A stretch of DNA of 64,000 nucleotides, taken from positions 62,001-126,000 of the forward strand of contig NZ_JAJTBG010000001.1 in assembly GCF_021287045.1 (NCBI RefSeq), in the 5' to 3' direction. The position numbers were made by a program, and so were the translations under genes. This DNA comes from Oryzomicrobium sp. (GTDB taxonomy: Bacteria; Pseudomonadota; Gammaproteobacteria; Burkholderiales; Rhodocyclaceae). How positions within the stretch are numbered: position 1 is the first letter of the stretch; every line of letters begins with the position of its first letter. Below the pieces are notes generated by a model. The model saw only the letters and a list, made by a program, of their open reading frames with translations. It did no database searches and was not told where the DNA came from. Shown here piece after piece: positions 16,474-26,145 of this stretch.

Positions 16474-17325
16474 ATGACCACGCTGTCTGCCTCCCTACCC
16501 GAACTGGATGCGGTGTACCAGGCCCTGGGGTTCCATCGGGCGCCATTCCGCATCACGCCGGATACGGACTTGTTTTTCCCCCACAGCCAGTACCTGACGG
16601 CCCTCAGTCATCTGCGCTACGGCCTGATGACGGGGGGCTTCACACTACTTACCGGCGAGGTGGGACTGGGCAAAACCCTGGTGTGCCGCTATTTCATGCG
16701 CCAGTTGGCTGGGGAACAGGTGCGCACTGCCTACGTATTCAATCCAGCACAGAGCTATGCAGACCTGCTCGCGGGGATTTATCGGGATCTGACCGGGGAG
16801 CGGCCGCCGGTGACCTCTGAAGGCGAACTGCACGACCTGATGTACGCCACCCTGGTGCGCTTGGCGGAACAGCAGATTCGGGTGGCGCTGATTGTCGACG
16901 AGGCCCACGGCATGAGCCCGCGGCTGCTGGAAGGGCTGCGCCTGCTTTCCAATCTGGAGACAGAGCAGCGCAAGCTGATTTCCCTGATGTTGTTTGGCCA
17001 GACGGAGTTGGAGGAAATCTTGGCCACCTCCGAAATGCGGGCTTTGCGCCAGCGCATCAGCATCTGGCATCGCCTCAAGCCTTTTGGCTGGCTCGAAACC
17101 GGCGAGTACGTGCGTCATCGCATGAACACGGCCCGCTCCACCGGAGTATTCCAGTTTTCCCGCCCGGCGCTGCTGGCGGTGCATTGGCACGCACGGGGCG
17201 TTCCCCGCCGCATCAACCAGATCTGCGACCGGGCGGTTCTGCTCGCTTTTGCGCGGGGCTCCCAGGAAGTAACCCGGCGCATGGTGAACGTAGCCGCGCG
17301 GGAAGTCGCAGGCTTTGGCCGTTGA
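16474..17325 (+). CDS. mshM: ExeA/MshM-like AAA ATPase
   Basis: The 283-residue cytoplasmic ATPase has a Walker A GEVGLGKT (61-68), a Walker B LIVDEAH (139-145) and the R-rich sensor motifs of the ExeA/GspA family, whose members help assemble secretins. The start LGFHRAPFRITPDTDLFF is typical of the family. Unlike ExeA it lacks a fused C-terminal peptidoglycan-binding domain, as in MshM. That periplasmic job may be met by the TPR protein and transglycosylase that follow. The ATG is 10 nt after the secretin stop. Confidence 0.85.
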   Translation: MTTLSASLPELDAVYQALGFHRAPFRITPDTDLFFPHSQYLTALSHLRYGLMTGGFTLLTGEVGLGKTLVCRYFMRQLAGEQVRTAYVFNPAQSYADLLAGIYRDLTGERPPVTSEGELHDLMYATLVRLAEQQIRVALIVDEAHGMSPRLLEGLRLLSNLETEQRKLISLMLFGQTELEEILATSEMRALRQRISIWHRLKPFGWLETGEYVRHRMNTARSTGVFQFSRPALLAVHWHARGVPRRINQICDRAVLLAFARGSQEVTRRMVNVAAREVAGFGR

Positions 17326-17366
17326 TCGTCCGACTGCGTGTAACGCGGTCCTTTCGGAAGACGTAC

Positions 17367-18740
17367 ATGAGCATCATTGAAGAAACCCTGCACCGCCTGG
17401 AACAAGTCCAGAATCCTGGCCTGTCGGCAACGTTGCCGGCGGCTACCGCGCTTGGCCGTCCCCCCCAGCGGCGCAACTGGCTCTTGCCGGCAGCTGCGCT
17501 GACCCTGTCGGGGGCCATGTTGGCCGCAGGTGGCTTCCTCTTTCTGGCCAGCCCCGGCGATCCGCCAAAGGATGACCCGTTGGGGAGAGGGGCTGCTGCG
17601 GGACAACCCTCCGCCAATTTGCAGCCGGTGGCGCTGGCAGGCCGTGACGAGGGGGAGAAAGCATCCGCGAACCGTGGCGCCGCACCTGAGAGTCCTGCAA
17701 CCGGGCAGGCGCAGATGACGTCGGAGGCGCCTGCCCCAGCAGCCGTCGTGGTAACTGCAGTGAAGGACGGTGCCGCCCTGCCCGAATGGCTGTCTGCCGG
17801 GAAAGAGCTTTGGGCATCCGGCAAGCCTGACCAGGCCTTGGCCGCCTGGGACAAGGGGGTGGCCGGCTTGCCGTCCCAGCAGCGCCTGATTGCGGTGGCG
17901 GCGTTTTATGACCGCCCCAGCGCCGACAAGGCTTTGTCCAGGCTGGACGAAATTCCCGGGGCCTTCCTGACTCGCGGCCTGTACCGGGGGCACGACGCTT
18001 TCTATGCCGCCGTCCATGCCGAGCCGGAGAGTCGACAGGCCGTGCTGAGCCGGGTGCGGGAGCTGACCGGCATCCGGAGTGCTGCGGTGACGACAGCGGG
18101 ACGCCTGAATCAATCCCTCAACGGTGAAGCACCGGTGGTGCAGGCCGCTGCCATCAAGCAGAGCGGGGGGCGGGAGAGCTTTGTCAAAGCGGCGGCCGCG
18201 CCGGCAACGGCTACCGGTAACGGCAGCGGTGCCACCAGCGCGGGGCACCCGCCAGCCGCGGCCGGAACCGAGGATTATCGCTTCGACGGCCGAGCGGAGC
18301 CGATTCGGGCCGCATTCCGCGCCGGGCAGTGGCGCGAGGTCGAAGAGCGCAGCCGCCCCCTGTTGCTGGAAGCGGGGGGGCGTTGGGAAGTGTGGTGGTG
18401 GATGGGACGGGCGGTCCTTGGCCAGGGACGAGCGGCGGAGGCGGACAACTATCTCTCCCGTGCGGCTGAACTGAATCCCGGGGTGGCTGACGTCTGGTTG
18501 TCCCGCGCCATCGCCTCCCAAGAGCGCGGCGATCACGGTAGGGCGGTGGTGTACCTCGAACAGGCCCGTAGCCTGGCCCCTTCATCCCCGGAAGTCTGGT
18601 TCAACCTGGGCTATTCGCGTCAGGCGCTAGGCAACAAATCCCTGGCGGAGGAAGAGTGGGGAAGGTTCCTCCAGTTGGCGGGCGATTCTTCCCGTTATGC
18701 GTCGCTGCGCCGCTACGTGGAGCAGCGCCTGGGGCGCTGA
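17367..18740 (+). CDS. MshN-like membrane-anchored TPR protein
   Basis: The 457-residue protein starts with MSIIEETLHRLEQ, has one transmembrane helix (about 35-55), a long low-complexity Ala/Pro/Gly linker, an SPOR-like stretch (about 175-235) and tetratricopeptide repeats (about 360-450). This is the layout of MshN, which works with MshM and the secretin. The ATG at 17367 has a GGAAG ribosome-binding site 7 nt upstream; the frame stays open upstream but inside mshM. Confidence 0.72.
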   Translation: MSIIEETLHRLEQVQNPGLSATLPAATALGRPPQRRNWLLPAAALTLSGAMLAAGGFLFLASPGDPPKDDPLGRGAAAGQPSANLQPVALAGRDEGEKASANRGAAPESPATGQAQMTSEAPAPAAVVVTAVKDGAALPEWLSAGKELWASGKPDQALAAWDKGVAGLPSQQRLIAVAAFYDRPSADKALSRLDEIPGAFLTRGLYRGHDAFYAAVHAEPESRQAVLSRVRELTGIRSAAVTTAGRLNQSLNGEAPVVQAAAIKQSGGRESFVKAAAAPATATGNGSGATSAGHPPAAAGTEDYRFDGRAEPIRAAFRAGQWREVEERSRPLLLEAGGRWEVWWWMGRAVLGQGRAAEADNYLSRAAELNPGVADVWLSRAIASQERGDHGRAVVYLEQARSLAPSSPEVWFNLGYSRQALGNKSLAEEEWGRFLQLAGDSSRYASLRRYVEQRLGR

Positions 18741-18741
18741 G

Positions 18742-19260
18742 ATGGTGTTAGGGGTGATCCGGGGCGATACCGGAAGGCGACGTCGCGGGCCATCCTCCTG
18801 CTGGGTGGTGGGCCTTGGCTCCGTACTGGCTGTGGCATCGGCAATGGCTACGTGGGCTCCGTCGCATCGTTGGGAGGGGTGTATTCAGGAAGCATCGATG
18901 CGTCACCGGATACCTTCTTCCCTGATCCGCGCGATCCTGGCGGTGGAGGGGGGGGCGGTCGGGCAAACGGTGCATAACCGCAATGGTAGTGTCGATATCG
19001 GGCCGATGCAGATCAACTCGATATGGCTGCCAGAAATCGAGCGTCGCGGAGGCAGCCTGAGCCTGATCCGGGATCATTTCTGCGCCAATATCCAGTTTGG
19101 AACCTGGCTGCTTGCCCGGGAGTTGGGTCGACTCGACATCACCCAGGTCGATCGGCAGGCTTTCTGGCGGGCAGTCGGCAACTACCATTCGCGCACCCCG
19201 GAACTTAACAGCCGCTACGCCGAGCGGGTCTGGAATGCCTGGCGCCGTCAGGGGGGGTAA
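18742..19260 (+). CDS. Lytic transglycosylase (SLT/IagB type) of the pilus operon
   Basis: The 172-residue protein has an N-terminal export segment (about 20-40) and a single SLT domain. It shows the catalytic Glu in RAILAVEGG, the GPMQINSIW motif and a C-terminal NYHSRTPELNSRYAERVW stretch. Specialised transglycosylases of this IagB/VirB1 size cut peptidoglycan locally so that an envelope-spanning machine can pass. The ATG lies one base after the preceding stop, so it belongs to the same operon. Confidence 0.85.
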   Translation: MVLGVIRGDTGRRRRGPSSCWVVGLGSVLAVASAMATWAPSHRWEGCIQEASMRHRIPSSLIRAILAVEGGAVGQTVHNRNGSVDIGPMQINSIWLPEIERRGGSLSLIRDHFCANIQFGTWLLARELGRLDITQVDRQAFWRAVGNYHSRTPELNSRYAERVWNAWRRQGG

Positions 19261-19385
19261 TAGGTTTTTTGTATGATGAAAGTCTTATTTATTCAAGGCA
19301 TTAGCCATCATAGAATGACTTAATAATATTTTCGGCCCCTTGCCAGCGTGGGGGCGCGTTATCAGGGGATTCGGGGACGTCGCAG
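19261..19385. promoter_or_regulatory. AT-rich intergenic region before the large regulator
   Basis: This short stretch is strikingly AT-rich against its flanks. It holds an inverted repeat TATGATG (19272-19278) / CATCATA (19306-19312) and A/T runs suited to a promoter for the regulator gene at 19386. I see no clear intrinsic terminator for the pilus operon. Confidence 0.4.
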
Positions 19386-22016
19386 ATGGTCAGCGCCATG
19401 CGGGAAAAAACAGGCATTTTTAATCGTCCCGGCCCCGACGCCGCGGGTGAGTCGTGTCTTGCCGCAGGTCAGGTCGTTCATTTTCAGTCCGCAGTGAACG
19501 ACGGCCTGCGCATCCGCCTGTTCGGCATGGTGTCGGTCGCGGCTGGAGAGGCTGAGGCGCCCCCCTTCCGCTACGAAAAGCTCAAGGGGCTGCTCGCCTA
19601 CCTGGCGATGCAGCCCCAGATGCCGCTGTCTCGGACGTTTCTCGCGGCCCTGTTCTGGCCTGATCTGACCGCCGATGCCGGTCGGCAGAATCTCCGCCAG
19701 GCGCTATTCCTGCTGCGGAGCGTCTTGGGCGACGGCGTCATTGAATCCTCCCGCCAGACGGTGCGTTTTATGCCTGGGCGCCGGGTCATGGTCGATGCCT
19801 TGTTCTTCGAGCAGGCCGCCCGGAGCTTCTCCGATTGTGCCGGATGCGCTGGCGTCGCCTCGTGCATTTGCCGTCCGGACGTTGCCTTGCAGGAGTACCG
19901 CGGTGGTTTTGCTGAGGGGCTCAGCTTGCCCGATTGTCCCGAATTCGAGCGCTGGCTGGTGGCGCGTCGGGAGGGATTGCACCGCTGCGCGGTTGATTTC
20001 ATGGGCCGCTACATTGAGTGGCGAGCCGCCCAGGGGGCAATTCAGGAGGCCCTGCAGTGGGCTATCCGCCAGGTAGACCTGGAGCCCTGGGACGAAGAAG
20101 GGATGCACCGCCTGATGCGCCTTTACGCGGAAAGCGGAAATCCCGCTGCAGGTCTGGCGCATTACCAACGCTTCGAAAAGGAACTGTACGCCGAGTTGGG
20201 CATCCGCCCGGGTAACGAAATCCGTATCCTGGCGGACATGCTGCGCAACGGCCAGGTCAGCACGCCAGAGATACAGAGCGGCGATGCCGAGCCGGGTGGA
20301 TTGGTCGTTAGCGAACGGCGCCAGGTGACGGTGGTGTTTTGCGAACTGACCCCCAGTTGCGAGCCGGAGCACGAGGACATGGGCGAGCTGTTTTCCGCGC
20401 GCCGCGACGAGTTGGTCCGCCAGTTGATCCAGGCCGGTGGGCGGGTGGTGCACAACCATGGCCTGTCGGTGCTCGCTTACTTCGGTTATCCCCGGGCATG
20501 GGAGGGGGCGGCCCTGGCCGCGGCACGGGCCGCCTGCAACGGCGTGCGTACCGTTTCCGCTCCGGATTTGCGCTGTACGGTGGCGATCCACACGGGGATG
20601 GCCACGGTCGGCGAGGGGCCGGAGGAAACGCTGTGCGGCCATGTCTCCGCGGCAGCCATGGCGCTGGCCTATGCGGTGAGTCCAGGGCAGGTGGTGGTGT
20701 CCGATGTGACCCTGTCCCAGTTGCGGGGAGCTTTTCTCTACGAGTCCCTTGACTTGGTGGCCGCGCCTGGCCGGCCCGGGGTTCAGGCTTACCGCTTGAA
20801 TCGGTTGCGCACGGGGCGGCATGGCGAGCCCCACTTCGGGATGCCGGGCCGTACGGTGCGGCTGGTGGGGCGGAAGGGAGAATTGGGCCGGCTTCTGGAC
20901 TTGTGGCGGGAGGCGCGCCGGGGAGTGCCTCGATTGGGGTGCGTGCTGGGCGAGGCCGGTGTCGGCAAGACGTTTCTGGTGGCCAATTTCAGACGTCGCC
21001 TGCTCGGTAGCGAGGCCGCAGTCATTCCGCTCGAATGCCGTCGGGAACATCGCAACACGCCGCTATGGCCGCTGCATCACTGGCTGGTCAGGCGTCTGCC
21101 GGTGCGACCGGTGGATTCCCGAGAGAGTGTCGTGCAACGGCTGCAGCAACTGCTGGGCCCGGTTACGTTGCCGCCGGGCGATCTCGCCGAGGCGGCTTCT
21201 TGGCTCTGCTGCCCAGCCGAAGAGAGCGGCGGGGAAATGCCGCGTCTTTTTGTCCTGGTCGCAAGCGTGCTGGTTCAAGTTTGTTCCCGGTACCCACTGT
21301 CGCTCACAGTGGAGGACATGGAGTTTGCCGATGGGGAAACCCTGCGCTTGATCGATTTTCTCCTGGGGCAACCCAAAACAGCGCTTCTGGTGGTGGTTAC
21401 CGGCCGTCGGCCCTATGCCGGCCACGCGGCGGCCGAGACCGTGGTACTGACGCCCCTAACTCAGCCGCATGCCAGAGCGCTGGCGGCTGCCTGCCTACAA
21501 GAGCAGGGCGGCTGCCTGCCTACCTGGGTAGAAAATGCTCTGGTGTTCTGCGAGGGAAATCCCCTCTTCATTGAGGAGTATCTGGTAATGGGCATGCGTA
21601 ACGGCGGCCGCCTTTTTTCTGGGGGACGCCAGTTGATTCCGGCAACCCTGCGCGACCTGATGATGGCCCGGCTGGATGGTCTCGGAGTGGCGAAGGGGGT
21701 TGTGCAATATGCGGCGGTGATCGGCCGCGAGTTTTCCCTGACCCAACTCGCTGGATTGTGTGGATTGCGGGTCGGGGAAATGGCTTCTTACTTGGAGCCA
21801 CTGGTCGAAGACGGTGTTTTTGCCGTGCTCAGTGACGATGAAGATGACAGCGATCCTCGGCTGGTATTTCGTCAGAATCTGCTGCGCGAAGCCGCCTACC
21901 AGTCCTTGTCCAAGCCGGTGCGAGAGAGGCTCATAGCACGTGCGGGGCACATGCTTGGGTTCGAGGGGGATACTGACGTACAGGAGGTAGTGGCAGGAGT
22001 CCCGGCCACTACCTAA
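19386..22016 (+). CDS. Large BTAD/cyclase-like/AAA transcriptional regulator
   Basis: The 876-residue protein has a winged-helix plus bacterial transcriptional activation domain (BTAD, about 40-290) with a Cys-rich insert (CAGCAGVASCIC), a class III cyclase-like domain (about 300-465), and an AAA/ORC-type ATPase with helical C-terminus (about 490-860; Walker A GEAGVGKT). The usual first metal site reads FCEL rather than FCDL, and the usual GDG at the second site is replaced in HNHGLSVLAYFGYP. The domain is therefore probably a non-catalytic nucleotide sensor or scaffold. Family members act as large STAND-like activators. Its position downstream of the pilus operon suggests it regulates that locus, which is inference. 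Confidence 0.82.
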   Translation: MVSAMREKTGIFNRPGPDAAGESCLAAGQVVHFQSAVNDGLRIRLFGMVSVAAGEAEAPPFRYEKLKGLLAYLAMQPQMPLSRTFLAALFWPDLTADAGRQNLRQALFLLRSVLGDGVIESSRQTVRFMPGRRVMVDALFFEQAARSFSDCAGCAGVASCICRPDVALQEYRGGFAEGLSLPDCPEFERWLVARREGLHRCAVDFMGRYIEWRAAQGAIQEALQWAIRQVDLEPWDEEGMHRLMRLYAESGNPAAGLAHYQRFEKELYAELGIRPGNEIRILADMLRNGQVSTPEIQSGDAEPGGLVVSERRQVTVVFCELTPSCEPEHEDMGELFSARRDELVRQLIQAGGRVVHNHGLSVLAYFGYPRAWEGAALAAARAACNGVRTVSAPDLRCTVAIHTGMATVGEGPEETLCGHVSAAAMALAYAVSPGQVVVSDVTLSQLRGAFLYESLDLVAAPGRPGVQAYRLNRLRTGRHGEPHFGMPGRTVRLVGRKGELGRLLDLWREARRGVPRLGCVLGEAGVGKTFLVANFRRRLLGSEAAVIPLECRREHRNTPLWPLHHWLVRRLPVRPVDSRESVVQRLQQLLGPVTLPPGDLAEAASWLCCPAEESGGEMPRLFVLVASVLVQVCSRYPLSLTVEDMEFADGETLRLIDFLLGQPKTALLVVVTGRRPYAGHAAAETVVLTPLTQPHARALAAACLQEQGGCLPTWVENALVFCEGNPLFIEEYLVMGMRNGGRLFSGGRQLIPATLRDLMMARLDGLGVAKGVVQYAAVIGREFSLTQLAGLCGLRVGEMASYLEPLVEDGVFAVLSDDEDDSDPRLVFRQNLLREAAYQSLSKPVRERLIARAGHMLGFEGDTDVQEVVAGVPATT
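21985..22014. terminator. Convergent hairpin between the regulator gene and uvrA
   Basis: A 10-bp perfect stem, AGGTAGTGGC with GCCACTACCT, has a 10-nt loop and runs into the TAA stop of the regulator gene. Only 15 bases separate that stop from the uvrA stop, so one hairpin could serve both convergent transcripts. No strong T-run is present. Confidence 0.55.
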
Positions 22017-22031
22017 TCTGTACCCCTTAGG

Positions 22032-24866
<2,835 letters not shown>

Positions 24867-25113
24867 GGGGTGTCCGGCTCGATTGGGGGCAACCGGAAAC
24901 TATACCCTGGCGGCGGAGTGAAAGGGAGTTCGGCCTGTGTGGAATCCACGGCCGTTTCCCCCGCCAGGCCTGCTGGCTTCCTCTTCAGTGCCGGTGCGTG
25001 GGGAAACTCCTCCAGCAAACCGCCCCACCGCAAGCGGCCTATAGTGACGCTTTCTGCGATGACATACCCGCCAGTAGCATGGCGTTGTCGTCACTTCGCT
25101 TGGGATCATCTCG

Positions 25114-25494
25114 ATGGCAACAAAATCGGTCGAAGCACTCGTCGCCGACATCCAGCTGCTTGGAACGGAGCAATATGAAGTGGTCCAGTCCGTGCGCAAG
25201 CTGATTCATCGGATGTTTGCTCCCTGTGTGGAAGAGGTCAAATACGGTGGCGTACTCTTTTCGTCCGGGGGCCGCTTCTGTGGCCTGTTCGCATACAAGG
25301 CCCATGTATCGCTCGAGTTCGGCGATGGCGCAAAGATTCAAGACCCGCATGGTTATCTCGAAGGTTCCGGTAAGGGCCGGCGGCACATCAAGCTCAAGAC
25401 CGTGGCAGAAATCGAATCCAAGAGGGTTGCCGATTACTTGCCGCTTGCTCATGCGGCGGCCAAAAGTATGGCCGGTCCCATCGATTGTTCCTGA
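25114..25494 (+). CDS. DUF1801 domain protein
   Basis: The 126-residue cytoplasmic protein matches the DUF1801 (YdhG-like) fold by its pattern: an N-terminal helix with VRKLIHRMF, EEVKYGGVLFSSGGRFCGLFAYKAHVSL, and a C-terminal HIKLK.VAEI. motif. Its biochemical role is unknown; family members occur near metal-stress and small-molecule enzymes. It is nine bases upstream of the glutathione S-transferase gene and probably cotranscribed. Confidence 0.75.
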   Translation: MATKSVEALVADIQLLGTEQYEVVQSVRKLIHRMFAPCVEEVKYGGVLFSSGGRFCGLFAYKAHVSLEFGDGAKIQDPHGYLEGSGKGRRHIKLKTVAEIESKRVADYLPLAHAAAKSMAGPIDCS

Positions 25495-25503
25495 AAGGCT
25501 CCC

Positions 25504-26136
25504 ATGTCGCGCCCCAATCTTCGTCTTTATGTCGACGCTCAATTCGTCAGCCCTTATGGCATGTCCGCCTTTGTGGCGCTGCATGAAAAGGGCTTGCCGT
25601 TCGAATTGGTGCCGCTGAACCTCGCCGCCAAGGAAACCGAGGCGCCGCACTTTGCCGCCCAGTCCATCACCAGGCGCGTTCCAACGCTCATTCACGGGGA
25701 CTTCGCCCTGTCCGAGTCGTCGGCGATTGCGGAGTACGTCGATGAGGTTTTCCCGGGAACGCCCCTTTACCCGGCCAACGTCCGCGACCGTGCCCGGGCC
25801 CGCCAGATTCAAGCCTGGCTGCGCAGCGATCTGGTTGCGTTACGCAACGAACGCTCGACCGAGGTCGTATTCCTTCGGCCGGTCGACACACCGCTATCCC
25901 GGGAGGCCCAGGTCGCCGCCGATAAGCTCATTGCCGCTGCGGAGCTTCTGCTTCCCTCGGGGGAGACGAATCTCTTCGGGGACTGGAGCATCGCGGATAC
26001 GGACCTGTCCTTGATGCTGAATCGTCTCGTTCTGAATGGCGACCCGGTTCCGGCGGCCCTGGCCGCCTACGCCCGGCGCCAATGGCAGCGCCCGTCCGTG
26101 CAGCTATGGGTAGGCCGGGAGCGGCCTACCCCGTAA
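25504..26136 (+). CDS. Glutathione S-transferase (YfcF-like)
   Basis: The 210-residue protein has a thioredoxin-fold N-terminal domain (about 5-82) with the substrate-facing SPYGMSAFVALHEKGLPFE start, the cis-Pro RVPTL and the SESSAIAEY glutathione-binding motif, then an all-helical C-terminal domain. The length and opening resemble E. coli YfcF. It would conjugate or reduce substrates with glutathione in the cytoplasm; the actual substrate is not readable from sequence. It lies in an operon with the DUF1801 gene. Confidence 0.85.
   Translation: MSRPNLRLYVDAQFVSPYGMSAFVALHEKGLPFELVPLNLAAKETEAPHFAAQSITRRVPTLIHGDFALSESSAIAEYVDEVFPGTPLYPANVRDRARARQIQAWLRSDLVALRNERSTEVVFLRPVDTPLSREAQVAADKLIAAAELLLPSGETNLFGDWSIADTDLSLMLNRLVLNGDPVPAALAAYARRQWQRPSVQLWVGRERPTP
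26108..26131. terminator. Hairpin at the end of the GST gene
   Basis: A perfect 9-bp stem GGGTAGGCC/GGCCTACCC with a 6-nt loop ends just before the GST stop codon and precedes the convergent autotransporter stop by 14 nt. It may act as a bidirectional terminator, but no T-run follows on the plus strand. Confidence 0.5.
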
Positions 26137-26145
26137 TTCATCCCC

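Noticed and set aside
24867-25113. LexA box or uvrA SOS operator
   Set aside because: No CTGT-N8-ACAG element is visible; only a weak TATAGT -10 on the minus strand.
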